Assembly (NCBI GenBank): GCA_964396655.1
Contig: CAYNFP010000003.1
Location: 62,001-126,000, forward strand
Direction: 5' to 3'
Length of the DNA stretch: 64,000 nucleotides
Origin: CAYNFP01 sp964396655
GTDB lineage: Bacteria; Bacillota_I; Bacilli_A; RF39; UBA660
The position numbers and the translations under genes are program-made. The notes under the pieces are model-generated. The model was not told the origin of the DNA. It worked only from the letters and a program-made list of their open reading frames with translations, and ran no database searches. Below are positions 26,895 through 35,657 of this stretch, in pieces (within the stretch, counting starts at the first letter, position 1; every line of letters begins with the position of its first letter).

Positions 26895-29726
26895 ATGAAA
26901 AAAATTGATTTTAATAAAATTAAAAAGCAAGGATTAAAAAAACTAAAATTTAAAAAAGAAAAAAAAGAACAAATAGAAATAGAAGATGAAGTTAGTACTG
27001 CAAAAAAGAAAAAGAAAAAAGCAAGAATTGGATATTATATATTAATAGGAATTACTTTTTTTGCAATATGTATGTTTATAGGTGCAATTGGATTTTGTTA
27101 TTATATATATAAAAGTGCACCTGAATTTAATCCTTCTCAGTTATATGAAAAAGACGCATCTTTGATTTATGACGCTAGTGGAAACTTAATTGCTACATTA
27201 GGAACAGAAAAAAGAGAAAAAGTTTCATATGATGAGTTGCCTGAAGTATTAGTTGATGCAATAGTTGCAACAGAAGATTCCAGATTTTTTCAACATAATG
27301 GATTTGACTTTCCTAGATTCTTAAAAGCTTCATTACAACAAGTTTTAGGTAATGGTGGTGCTGGAGGAGCTTCTACTATTACAATGCAAGTTTCAAAAAA
27401 TGCATTCACTTCTACTGAAGCAAGTGGTATCGCTGGTATTATAAGAAAATTTACAGATATATATTTAGCTGTATTTAAAATAGAAAAGAAATATACAAAA
27501 CAAGAGATTTTAGAATTTTATGTAAACAGTTATTATTTAGGAAGTGGTTCATATGGTGTTGAACAAGCTTCTCAAACATACTTTGGTAAAAACGTTAAGG
27601 ATTTATCATTACCAGAAGCTGCTTTGATAGCAGGATTATTTCAAGCGCCTGGGGCATATGATCCTTATTTAAATCCTAACGATGCTGAAGCAAGAAGAAA
27701 TCAAGTATTAAATTTAATGGTTAGACATGGATATATAGATTCTGAGACAGCAGAAGAAGCAAAGCAAATCAGTGTAAAAAGTTTGCTTGCATCAGATTCA
27801 TACTCTGTACTTAATAAATATCAAGGATTTATCGATACAGTTGTTCAAGCTGTAATTGATGATACAGGAAATAATCCATATAATGTTCCTATGATAATAT
27901 ATTCTACTATGGTTGCCTCTAAACAAGATGTTATTAATGGTTTATATGATGGAACTTCTGGATATAAATTTAAAGATAATTTAATTCAAGTTGGTATTGC
28001 TGTATTAGATAACAAAACTGGAGCCATTATTGCAGTTGGTGCTGGAAGAAATAAAACTAAAGAGATGACTTTCAATTATGCCACCATGACAAATGCCCAC
28101 CCCGGTTCTACTGCAAAACCAATATTTGAATATGGTCCAGGTATTGAAAATAATAAATGGTCTACTTATACTCCATTCTTTGATGAACCTACTAATTATA
28201 CTGGTGGAGGAACAATTAAAAACTGGAATAATAAATATGAAGGAATGATGACTTTAAAAGATTGTTTAAAAAACTCTAAAAACACTTGTGCTGTTCAAGC
28301 GTTTCAGAAAGTTGATAATAAAATAATTTTTGATTATGTAACTTCTGTTGGAATAACTCCAGAATCTAGTAATGGTTATATTGGAGAAGCACATGCAGTT
28401 GGAGCATTTACTGGAGTATCTCCGGTAACGTTAGCTGGGGCTTATTCAGTATTTGCAAGTGGAGGATATTATACAAAACCATATTCTTATACAAAAATAG
28501 TATATAGAGACTCGGGTGAAGAAATTGATCAAGATATCACAAGGACAAAAGTAATATCTGCTCAAACTTCATATTTAATAACTACTATTTTATATGGAGT
28601 TACTCCTAGTGTAGCGACAGTATCCGGAACTAATGTTGCAACTAAAACTGGAACAAGTAGTTATGATGATGCTTTACTTAAAAAATATGGTCTTTCATCT
28701 TCTGTAATAAGAGATTCATGGGTAGCAACATATACACCAGACTATACAATAACATTCTGGTATGGTTATGATTCATTAGATGATGAACATTATGCATGTA
28801 AATGTTATAACATTATGGGAGCTGCAACAACTCAAAGAAGAACAATTCAAGGAATATTAGCTAAAGGAATATTTGAAAAGAATTCTAAATTTACTTCACC
28901 TGGAGGAATAACCAGTGCAAAAGTTGAACTTGGTACTATTCCTGCTCAAAGACCTAGTGAATTTACTCCAGCTAGTTTAATAGAAACTCATTTATTCTTA
29001 AGTGGTAGTGAACCTACTGAAACTTCTACAAGATTTTCAAAATTAACTTCTCCATCCGATTTAAATTTAACTGAAGTTGGAACTACCGTACATGCATCTT
29101 GGACTTCTCCAGGAACACCAACAGCAGTAGATTCTACATATCTAGAAAGTTATTTTAACAGCGGTTATGGAAATTATGCTGCAAAATATTATAATTTAAG
29201 ATTACAATATAATACTTCTAATATAGGAACTTTTGGATTTAATATATATTTATTAAAAGGAAGTACTCTTCAATATGTTGGATGGACTAGTAATACAGAA
29301 TACACAATTGAATTAACTGAATATTCTGGCACTTGGGACGCAGTTGTTGTCAAATCTGCCTACTCTATATTTAAAGCTAATGCAAGTGAAGGAATACAGG
29401 AAAATTTAAGTTCATATCAAGAACCTGTAACAATAAATATTCAAATGAAAAGTTTGACTCTCGCTAAAGATGCTTCTTGGACAGGAAGCACTAAATCTGA
29501 TATTGATTCTATTGTAATAAATGATGAAACAATTAGTTCATATGATGCTACATTACAAATTTCTACTATAAAATCAGGCACACAAGAATATGCAATTTCA
29601 GATATGCTTTCTACTCCAGGAACTTATACAGTTAGTTATTTAGTTACATTTAATTATGACGCTTCTGGAGTAAACAAAAAATATACAAAAAGTGCTGCAC
29701 AAACTGTAACAATTACTCAATCTTAA
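26895..29726 (+). CDS. ponA: Class A penicillin-binding protein (PBP1-type)
   Basis: Bifunctional peptidoglycan glycosyltransferase/transpeptidase, 943 aa. Lys-rich cytoplasmic tail (1-45), one TM helix (about 48-72). GT51 domain with VATEDSRFFQHNGFD (catalytic Glu about residue 125), GGASTITMQVSKN and RKFTDIYLAVFKIEKKYTK. Transpeptidase domain with the active Ser in STAK (about 404), SKN (about 460) and KTGTSS (about 583). From about residue 720 the C-terminus has fibronectin-III-like segments (SPSDLNLTEVGTTVHASW) and ends in a Thr/Ser-rich beta region. Follows recU by 10 nt with AAGGAGCTG as ribosome-binding site and ends at a strong terminator. Indicates a peptidoglycan wall, so the organism is not a wall-less mollicute. 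Confidence 0.96.
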   Translation: MKKIDFNKIKKQGLKKLKFKKEKKEQIEIEDEVSTAKKKKKKARIGYYILIGITFFAICMFIGAIGFCYYIYKSAPEFNPSQLYEKDASLIYDASGNLIATLGTEKREKVSYDELPEVLVDAIVATEDSRFFQHNGFDFPRFLKASLQQVLGNGGAGGASTITMQVSKNAFTSTEASGIAGIIRKFTDIYLAVFKIEKKYTKQEILEFYVNSYYLGSGSYGVEQASQTYFGKNVKDLSLPEAALIAGLFQAPGAYDPYLNPNDAEARRNQVLNLMVRHGYIDSETAEEAKQISVKSLLASDSYSVLNKYQGFIDTVVQAVIDDTGNNPYNVPMIIYSTMVASKQDVINGLYDGTSGYKFKDNLIQVGIAVLDNKTGAIIAVGAGRNKTKEMTFNYATMTNAHPGSTAKPIFEYGPGIENNKWSTYTPFFDEPTNYTGGGTIKNWNNKYEGMMTLKDCLKNSKNTCAVQAFQKVDNKIIFDYVTSVGITPESSNGYIGEAHAVGAFTGVSPVTLAGAYSVFASGGYYTKPYSYTKIVYRDSGEEIDQDITRTKVISAQTSYLITTILYGVTPSVATVSGTNVATKTGTSSYDDALLKKYGLSSSVIRDSWVATYTPDYTITFWYGYDSLDDEHYACKCYNIMGAATTQRRTIQGILAKGIFEKNSKFTSPGGITSAKVELGTIPAQRPSEFTPASLIETHLFLSGSEPTETSTRFSKLTSPSDLNLTEVGTTVHASWTSPGTPTAVDSTYLESYFNSGYGNYAAKYYNLRLQYNTSNIGTFGFNIYLLKGSTLQYVGWTSNTEYTIELTEYSGTWDAVVVKSAYSIFKANASEGIQENLSSYQEPVTINIQMKSLTLAKDASWTGSTKSDIDSIVINDETISSYDATLQISTIKSGTQEYAISDMLSTPGTYTVSYLVTFNYDASGVNKKYTKSAAQTVTITQS

Positions 29727-29748
29727 AAGGCAATTGCCTTTTTTATTT
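29725..29748 (+). terminator. Terminator of recU-ponA
   Basis: AAAAGGCAATTGCCTTTTTT, immediately after the stop codon. Confidence 0.9.
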
Positions 29749-29775
29749 GACTTTTATATTTTCTTTATTTATAAT
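29747..29775 (+). promoter_or_regulatory. Promoter of the 190-aa unknown gene
   Basis: TTGACT (29747-29752), 17 nt, TATAAT (29770-29775), 25 nt before the ATG, right behind the ponA terminator. Confidence 0.8.
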
Positions 29776-29800
29776 AATTAATTGTTTTAAGGAGATTTTT

Positions 29801-30373
29801 ATGAAATTAAAAAAGATTACTAATGAAGAAACTATTAAAAATGAAGACTATTTTGTGGAGCAATTAAAAAATAATAGAAATTTTAAAGTATGTTATATGA
29901 TACATAACGCTTATTGGCCATTTTTTATAGAACTAAATGACCGTTTTTCTTGTTGTAGAATTGATTTTTTTGGCTCTGGTGTAGCATATTTAGAAATAGC
30001 TAATCACTCAAATTTTTATAAAAAACCTCAAAATGATTATGATATAATAATTTTAGAAGCTAATACTAGTAATGAATTTTACGAAGATAATATTGAATAT
30101 TTAAAAGCTTGGAGCAAAACTATTTCAAGTATAGAGAAAAAAAGAGTAACAATTGGTTATACAAGATTTTTACCCAAAGAAAAAAGAACTGAAGGAAATA
30201 CAAAAGAATTAAATATTATTTCATATAATTCGGAATCAGAATGTGACTATGAAGATAAAGTTTTAATATCATCTTCATATTCAACATTCAATGAAGTAGA
30301 TCTTTTAAATTTTGTTGCAGAAAAACATGATAGTTTAAATGGAAGACAATCTTTAAATAGAATTAGAAAATAA
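29801..30373 (+). CDS. Protein of unknown function
   Basis: 190-residue soluble protein with no recognised family. Cys-containing segment NRFSCC-like FSCCRIDFFGSGVAYLEIAN and a C-terminal KHDSLNGRQSLNRIRK are the most distinctive parts. Start taken at 29801 because AAGGAGA sits 7 nt upstream; a longer frame from 29747 would begin inside the promoter. It is a single gene with its own promoter and terminator between ponA and the convergent nth. Confidence 0.75.
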   Translation: MKLKKITNEETIKNEDYFVEQLKNNRNFKVCYMIHNAYWPFFIELNDRFSCCRIDFFGSGVAYLEIANHSNFYKKPQNDYDIIILEANTSNEFYEDNIEYLKAWSKTISSIEKKRVTIGYTRFLPKEKRTEGNTKELNIISYNSESECDYEDKVLISSSYSTFNEVDLLNFVAEKHDSLNGRQSLNRIRK

Positions 30374-30386
30374 TATTTATACTGAA

Positions 30387-30420
30387 AAACAAAGAATTAT
30401 TAAATTCTTTGTTTTTTTTA
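30387..30420. terminator. Bidirectional terminator between unknown gene and nth
   Basis: AAACAAAGAATT stem with AATTCTTTGTTT and T run on the plus strand; matching A run upstream gives a tract on the other strand. Confidence 0.8.
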
Positions 30421-30425
30421 ATATA

Positions 30426-31046
30426 TTATTTTATTTTATCCTTTGAAGGGCACTTTTCTTTAAAAGGGCATTCTTTGCAATTAGGTTTTTTACTTACACA
30501 AGTATATCTTCCAAATAATACTAATTGATGACCTAATTTACTAGAAATAAAATCTTTAAAATATTCATAAAGTTTATTCTCTATTTTTAATACATCATCA
30601 TTTTCATCAGCTATCCCTAGTCTTTTTGATACTCTGGTTACATGTGTATCTACTGCTATATAAGGTTCATCATATAATACTGATAATATAACATTAGTAC
30701 TTTTTCTTCCAACACCAGGAATACTTTCTAGTATTTCTCTATTATTTGGTACTTTATCATATTTAATTAATTCTTTTACTATTTCTTTAAAGTATTTTGC
30801 TTTTACTTTATATAATCCAAAACTACAAATTAAATTTGAAATTTCTTCTACAGATAATTCATTTAGTTTTTCTAAAGAGTTATACTTTTCATATATTGGT
30901 TTCATAACCATATTAACTCTTTTATCAGTAGTTTGAGCACTTAACATAGTACTTAGTACTAACTCATAATCTTTATTGAACTCAAGTTCTGTTTTGGGGT
31001 TTGGATATAATTTATTTAATCCATTTATAATATATTTAGCATTCAT
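30426..31046 (-). CDS. nth: Endonuclease III
   Basis: DNA glycosylase/AP lyase repairing oxidised pyrimidines, about 206 aa. Helix-hairpin-helix LESIPGVGRKSTNVIL contains the catalytic Lys, and VDTHVTRVSKRLG the catalytic Asp. The C-terminal [4Fe-4S] loop is intact as C-x6-C-x2-C-x5-C (CVSKKPNCKECPFKEKC). The start is taken as the third of three closely spaced ATGs, 31046; 31055 and 31052 are possible. It overlaps the end of dnaD by 11 nt, giving a coupled dnaD-nth pair as in Bacillus. Confidence 0.95.
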   Translation of the reverse strand: MNAKYIINGLNKLYPNPKTELEFNKDYELVLSTMLSAQTTDKRVNMVMKPIYEKYNSLEKLNELSVEEISNLICSFGLYKVKAKYFKEIVKELIKYDKVPNNREILESIPGVGRKSTNVILSVLYDEPYIAVDTHVTRVSKRLGIADENDDVLKIENKLYEYFKDFISSKLGHQLVLFGRYTCVSKKPNCKECPFKEKCPSKDKIK

Positions 31047-31641
31047 TGTCATCATCCAACCAATTATAATCAAATACTTGAATATCATCATTATTTGATT
31101 CTTTATTATTATTATTTATTTTTTTCTTTGTCCATTCATAAATTATTTTATCAATATATCTTAAATTAGTAACTCCATTCAAAACCGCTTCTTTTAAAGC
31201 ACCTTTTATAGTGTCTTCAGATATATTATTTTGTAACCATTTACCTATAGTTTCATATTCAATTGGTGATAAAGTCCTACCAAATTCACTTTCAAATAAA
31301 CCATATATATCAGTTTCTTTTTTAACTTCAGGCATATCAACTAGTAATTTATTATAAAATATATCTAAAGATATTTCTTCTGTTATTTTATCATTAACTT
31401 TTTTTATTACAACTTCAATTAATCCTTTTGAGTTAAGATTATCAAAAGCTTCCAATATTTCTTTTTCTTCTAAAGAAATATATTTATGAATTAAATTCAT
31501 ATTTAATTCATTATTTACATTAATAAAATATAACAATAATAAAAGTTCATTAACTGATATATTAAATTTCTTAATATTTTTTAAGATTAAACTGTTTATT
31601 ACAAAATCTTTTTCTTTAATTATCTCTTTTAATCTATCCAT
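31036..31641 (-). CDS. dnaD: DNA replication initiation protein DnaD
   Basis: DnaD-like primosomal protein, 201 aa. The N-terminal winged-helix part (NISVNELLLLLYFIN) is followed by the DnaD C-terminal domain with YGLFESEFGRTLSPIEYETI and NLRYIDKIIYEWTKK, the conserved YxxxIxxxW-type motif. Helps load the replicative helicase at oriC and stalled forks. Its start overlaps the end of the cca gene by 8 nt and its end overlaps nth, so cca-dnaD-nth form one operon. Confidence 0.93.
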   Translation of the reverse strand: MDRLKEIIKEKDFVINSLILKNIKKFNISVNELLLLLYFINVNNELNMNLIHKYISLEEKEILEAFDNLNSKGLIEVVIKKVNDKITEEISLDIFYNKLLVDMPEVKKETDIYGLFESEFGRTLSPIEYETIGKWLQNNISEDTIKGALKEAVLNGVTNLRYIDKIIYEWTKKKINNNNKESNNDDIQVFDYNWLDDDNEC

Positions 31642-32722
31642 TAAATCCTCCTTTTATAAGGTACTCTTTAATATCATTATACTTATTTTTTAACTTACCT
31701 TCAACAATATCTTCTTTTATTTTATTATTTATTTTATTAATCTCATTATAATTTTTATTATTTAAAATATTTTGAATTTCATTAAATTTAATTTTAATTT
31801 CAGATTCACTTTTTATAGAAAGTTTTTTATATCTTAATTTTATTTCTTTAGCATCTATTTTTAATATCTCAGAGGCTATCAAAGAGATCTCTAAACCATA
31901 ATTAAACAAATCCATATTACTGATAATATTATTTTTAATAATCTTTTTTAATGAACTAATAATATTAATTTCTTCTTTAGAAAAGTTATAGTTTTTACTA
32001 AAGTGTATTTGAGCCCATATTCCAAGATAATTACTACATTCATTAATATTCTCATATATTATTCCAAAAGAATCTAGTAAATCATTTTTATTTATAAAAT
32101 CTAAAAAGATTAAATAACCTTTTTCTTTAAAAATTCTATCTATTTCCTCTTTTTTCTTTGGATAATTTATTTTTTTAATTAGTTCTTTATTATTTATTAT
32201 AAATTTTAATAAACTATTTTCTAAATTAAAGTTTAAAATACTCATAAATCTTAATGCTCGAAGTATTCTAGTAGAGTCTTCAGTAAGTCTAATAGATATA
32301 TCCCCTATTACTTTAATTTCTTTATTTTTGATTTCATTTAAGCCATTTAATGGATCAATTATTTTACCTTTTTTATCCATATAAATAGCATTTATAGTAA
32401 AATCCCTTCTAAGAGCATCTTCTTCTAAAGAAGCCAAATAGTTAATATTAATTGGTTTATTATTTTTATAGTCTAATTCTTTTCTATATGAAGTTATTGA
32501 TATGTTATATTTTCCTTTTGTGAATTTAATACATCCATAACTTTCATATATTTTAGATTTAGAAAATATATTATTTAATGTTTCTATAGTAGCATTTGTA
32601 GATATATCAATATCATAAGATTTTTTATTCAAAACAAAATCTCTTACATATCCTCCCACTATATATGCTTCATATCCTAACGATTCAATTTTATTTAAAA
32701 TATTATATATTTTTCTATTCAT
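31634..32722 (-). CDS. cca: CCA tRNA nucleotidyltransferase
   Basis: Class II nucleotidyltransferase adding or repairing the tRNA 3' CCA (362 aa; poly(A) polymerase family shares the fold). Head domain: AYIVGGYVRDFVLNKKSYDID gives GGxVRD and DxD catalytic Asp residues; DALRRDFTINAI and the template motif LTEDSTRILRALRF follow. The C-terminal part is divergent and shorter than in Bacillus. First gene of the cca-dnaD-nth operon. Distinguishing CCA-adding from poly(A) activity by eye is not possible, but a Firmicute with one such gene most likely uses it for CCA addition. Confidence 0.9.
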   Translation of the reverse strand: MNRKIYNILNKIESLGYEAYIVGGYVRDFVLNKKSYDIDISTNATIETLNNIFSKSKIYESYGCIKFTKGKYNISITSYRKELDYKNNKPININYLASLEEDALRRDFTINAIYMDKKGKIIDPLNGLNEIKNKEIKVIGDISIRLTEDSTRILRALRFMSILNFNLENSLLKFIINNKELIKKINYPKKKEEIDRIFKEKGYLIFLDFINKNDLLDSFGIIYENINECSNYLGIWAQIHFSKNYNFSKEEINIISSLKKIIKNNIISNMDLFNYGLEISLIASEILKIDAKEIKLRYKKLSIKSESEIKIKFNEIQNILNNKNYNEINKINNKIKEDIVEGKLKNKYNDIKEYLIKGGFNG

Positions 32723-32734
32723 ATTTTTTTAGAT

Positions 32735-32762
32735 ATCTAAAAAAAAAGCCTTAGGCTTTTTT
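32735..32762 (-). terminator. Terminator of hup
   Basis: Minus-strand AAAAAGCC/GGCTTTTT stem with 3-nt loop and a T run, overlapping the HU stop codon. Confidence 0.85.
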
Positions 32763-33033
32763 AGTTTAAAGCTTCTTTTAATTTGCTTCCAGCTTTAAAA
32801 GTTGCAACTGTTTTAGCAGCAATTTTGATTGGTTTTTTATTTAATGGATTAATTCCATTTCTTGCAGCTCTTTTCTTAGCAGCAAAAGTTCCAAAACCAA
32901 CTAGAGTAACTTTACCTTGTTTTTTAAGGCCAGTTTTAACTCCTTCAAGAGTAGCATCTAATGCTCTAGTTGCATCAGCTTTAGTTAATCCAGCTTTTGC
33001 AGCAACAAATTCTACTAATTCTTGTTTTGACAT
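32761..33033 (-). CDS. hup: Nucleoid protein HU
   Basis: HU-family DNA-bending protein, 90 aa, full length. Starts MSKQELVEFVAAKAGLTKAD and holds the hallmark GFGTFAAKKRAARNGINPLN of the beta arm, followed by KKPIKIAAKTVATFKAGS. The highly basic composition and lack of insertions fit a housekeeping HU. In Bacillus the HU gene follows spoIVA; here spoIVA is also just upstream but a DUF3800 gene and a structured RNA-like element intervene. Own promoter and terminator; GGGAGG precedes the ATG. Confidence 0.97.
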   Translation of the reverse strand: MSKQELVEFVAAKAGLTKADATRALDATLEGVKTGLKKQGKVTLVGFGTFAAKKRAARNGINPLNKKPIKIAAKTVATFKAGSKLKEALN

Positions 33034-33058
33034 CGTAATTACCTCCCGTTACAATATT

Positions 33059-33113
33059 TAAGCACATATTATGCTTACATTTTAATTCTACACATAAATT
33101 CCCCATAAATCAA
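33059..33113 (-). promoter_or_regulatory. hup promoter and leader hairpin
   Basis: Minus strand TTGATT (33113-33108), 17 nt, TAGAAT (33090-33085), then a leader with the hairpin TAAGCA-N7-TGCTTA (33077-33059) just upstream of the GGGAGG ribosome-binding site. Confidence 0.7.
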
Positions 33114-33162
33114 GCATTATCAACAATTTTTTTAACTTTCTTGTTAATTTTCATTAAAATCA

Positions 33163-33263
33163 ATAAAAAAAAGAACCGGCAGTGCTTATATGACTGAGTT
33201 AACACATAACTCTTATATTCAATAATTGAATAAATCACATAAGGCTTATATGCCGGTCCTTTC
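33163..33263 (-). ncRNA. Candidate branched structured RNA ending in a T run
   Basis: On the minus strand a closing stem GGACCGGCA / TGCCGGTTC encloses about 70 nt with at least two inner hairpins: ATTCAA-TTA-TTGAAT (extended by CTTAT/ATAAG) and GAGTTA-TGTGT-TAACTC. Eight T follow the closing stem (33170-33163). The repeat CATATAAGC occurs near both ends. It lies 50 nt after the DUF3800 gene and about 50 nt upstream of the HU promoter. It could be an elaborate terminator, a small RNA, or a regulatory element; it does not match T-box, SRP RNA, tmRNA or 6S RNA as I know them. Confidence 0.5.
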
Positions 33264-33313
33264 TAATATGCTCATTTTAGCATATATTTATAATCTAGTC
33301 AATAATTTATTCT

Positions 33314-33991
33314 TTATTTACCAAATTCTTTTGATGGAAATTTGCTTTCAAAAACAATATTAGGTTTGATTCTTTTATAAAATTTTTCATCATTAGTATT
33401 ATATTTTTTATATAAAGAATTTGCTATTATATCAGCCCATTGAATTAAATAACAACTTTCGGATTCAAAATAATTAATTTCAAATTCTATTCTTTTGATA
33501 TCACTTTTCGTTTCCAGTTGTTCTAATACTAGTTTATTATACAGATATGGTTTTAATGATAATCTATTTCCAATCTTTACCGATCTATTGTCTAAATATA
33601 AGTTAACTTTTTCAATATTGGGATTATCATATAACATTTTTTTAACCATTAATTGTATTAAATAATTAAAACATGCATTTTTATCATCCGGCTTAGATAG
33701 TAACATAGTAGTTTGTTTTAAATCTAAAACGATATATCTTATTTTAATATCTCTTAACAAAATTTTATCAATTAATTCATTCCGTTGTTCCTGATTTAAA
33801 CGAAATCCTTTTAATTCTGTTGTTTTAGAAATATAATTTTTTTCTTTAAATCTGTTTATTATTCTACCTGCTCTTTTGGAAATCGAAGATTTAATATTTT
33901 GATTAATTTCTAAACCGCAAATTAAAAAATATCTACCCATTCCAGTACCTAAATTTCCTGATTCATCAATATATAAATTAATTTCTTTCAA
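33314..33991 (-). CDS. DUF3800 family protein
   Basis: 225-residue protein of the DUF3800 family. N-terminal NLYIDESGNLG carries the family DESG motif, LDNRS (about residue 140) a second acidic site, and IQWADIIANSLYKKYN the third, a pattern likened to RNase H-fold nucleases. Members are common near phage, plasmid and defence genes; their activity is largely unproved. It sits between spoIVA and hup, two genes normally adjacent in Bacillus, so it may be an insertion. No convincing ribosome-binding site issue; the ATG is preceded by GGAAGTGATGAG. Confidence 0.85.
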   Translation of the reverse strand: MKEINLYIDESGNLGTGMGRYFLICGLEINQNIKSSISKRAGRIINRFKEKNYISKTTELKGFRLNQEQRNELIDKILLRDIKIRYIVLDLKQTTMLLSKPDDKNACFNYLIQLMVKKMLYDNPNIEKVNLYLDNRSVKIGNRLSLKPYLYNKLVLEQLETKSDIKRIEFEINYFESESCYLIQWADIIANSLYKKYNTNDEKFYKRIKPNIVFESKFPSKEFGK

Positions 33992-34074
33992 TTACTCATC
34001 ACTTCCAGTTTTATAATAATGAACTAATTATAACATCTATAAAATCTATTGTGAATCAAATAGAAAGAATTTTA

Positions 34075-34099
34075 TAAAAAAAGCTTCAAAAGAAGCTTT
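34075..34099 (-). terminator. Terminator of spoIVA
   Basis: AAAGCTTC-TTTT-GAAGCTTT stem followed by TTTT on the minus strand, overlapping the gene end. Confidence 0.85.
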
Positions 34100-35576
34100 A
34101 TAATACTATTGCTATCAAATTATTACTTCCTCTATTAACCATTTTAGTAATAGTTTGACATAATTTATATCTTGCTGATTCTGGTAATAATGATAATTTT
34201 GCTTGAATTCCTTCTTGGACTATAACATCAAGACTTCTTCCAAATATTTCACTTTTCCATATGTTATCAGGATTATCTTCTCCGTCTTTTAATAAATAGT
34301 TTATTAATTCTTTACTTTGTATTTCGCTTCCTATAATAGGTTCAAATGAACTTTCTACATCTACTTTTAATAAATGAATTGAACTTGCTACTGCTTTTAG
34401 TTTAACTCCGTATCTTCCTGATTGCTTTATTATTTCTGGTTTTTCTAATTTCATGTCACTTAATTTTGGGAATGCTATACCATATCCGGTTTGATAAACC
34501 TGTTTAAGAGCCATCTTAATTGATTCATATTCACTTCTTCCATCATTAAAGTCTTGGAATATCTTTAATAATTCAGCCTTAGAATTTATACTTACGCCAG
34601 CAACTTCTTTTAGTACTTTATCAAATAATTCTTCAGGTGCTTCTAAAGTTAAAGTCACTTCACCATTATTAGTATTAATATTTGAGATATAAGCTTTTTT
34701 AATTTCATCTGTATTTTCTAAATTTATATTAATATTTTCTACATCTCTTAATTTATCTACACTTATTACACATTCTTTTATTTTATTTAAATATGTTTGT
34801 TTTAATGGATGATCTTTATTTAATACAGCTACCCAATCAGGAATATTAACTTCGATATGATCAACTGGAAATTCATATAATGCTTCTTTTAATACATCTA
34901 ATACATCTTGTTCTTTCATATTTTCAACACTCATTGGTATTACCGGAACATCATAAGTTTCTCTTAAATTATTAGATATATTAACTGTTTCTAAATTATT
35001 AGGGTGTGTTGTATTCATAACTATAATAAATGGTTTATTTATATTTTTTAATTCTGTAATAACCTTTTTTTCAGCTTCTATAAAGTTTTCTCTTGGAAGT
35101 TCTCCAAATGAACCATCAGTTGTTATAACTACACCAATAGTTGCATGATCTTTTATAACTTTTTCAGTTCCAAGCTCAGCTGCTTCAACAAATGGTAAAT
35201 CTTCTTCAAACCAAGGAGTTTTTACCATTCTCGGATTACCTTGCTCATCTTGATATCCTTTAGCCATAGGAGTTATATAACCTACACAATCTACTAATTT
35301 AATATTAGTAGTAAATTCTTCAACTTTTATATTTGCTCCACTTGATGGGACAAATTTAGGTTCAACAGTCATTACTGATTTACCCCCTGAAGTTTGAGGT
35401 ATTTCATCTAAGCATCTCTTCTTTTCAGCCTCATCCTCAACATAAGGAATAACTAAGGCTTCTATAAATCTTTTGATAAAAGTACTTTTACCTGTTCTAA
35501 CAGCTCCAACAACACCTAAATATATCTCTCCATTTCCCTTTGTAGAAATACTTTCAATTATTTCCTTTTTATTCAT
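34098..35576 (-). CDS. spoIVA: Stage IV sporulation protein A (spore coat ATPase)
   Basis: SpoIVA, the ATPase that polymerises on the forespore surface as basement layer of the spore coat (492 aa, full length). N-terminal P-loop GAVRTGKSTFIKRF, the conserved RCLDEIPQTSGGKSVMTVEP and LVDCVGYITPMAKGY (switch/Walker B region), the middle domain, and the conserved C-terminus QTITKMVNRGSNNLIAIVL needed for localisation. No other protein family looks like this, so the organism probably sporulates or did so recently. Single gene with its own terminator; upstream gap to trmL is about 80 nt and I could not assign a sigma-E promoter in it. Confidence 0.96.
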   Translation of the reverse strand: MNKKEIIESISTKGNGEIYLGVVGAVRTGKSTFIKRFIEALVIPYVEDEAEKKRCLDEIPQTSGGKSVMTVEPKFVPSSGANIKVEEFTTNIKLVDCVGYITPMAKGYQDEQGNPRMVKTPWFEEDLPFVEAAELGTEKVIKDHATIGVVITTDGSFGELPRENFIEAEKKVITELKNINKPFIIVMNTTHPNNLETVNISNNLRETYDVPVIPMSVENMKEQDVLDVLKEALYEFPVDHIEVNIPDWVAVLNKDHPLKQTYLNKIKECVISVDKLRDVENININLENTDEIKKAYISNINTNNGEVTLTLEAPEELFDKVLKEVAGVSINSKAELLKIFQDFNDGRSEYESIKMALKQVYQTGYGIAFPKLSDMKLEKPEIIKQSGRYGVKLKAVASSIHLLKVDVESSFEPIIGSEIQSKELINYLLKDGEDNPDNIWKSEIFGRSLDVIVQEGIQAKLSLLPESARYKLCQTITKMVNRGSNNLIAIVL

Positions 35577-35628
35577 TCAAAATCCACCTTTTCTTAATAT
35601 TTTCACTTAACTTTATGTGATTATTATA

Positions 35629-35657
35629 AAAAAAAGAACAAAATATGTTCTTTTTTT
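35629..35657 (-). terminator. Terminator of trmL
   Basis: AGAACA/TGTTCT stem with A and T tracts on both sides, starting at the trmL stop codon. Confidence 0.75.

Noticed and set aside
32783..33061. Plus-strand ORF over hup
   Set aside because: Complement of the conserved HU gene, ends in its promoter region; a shadow.
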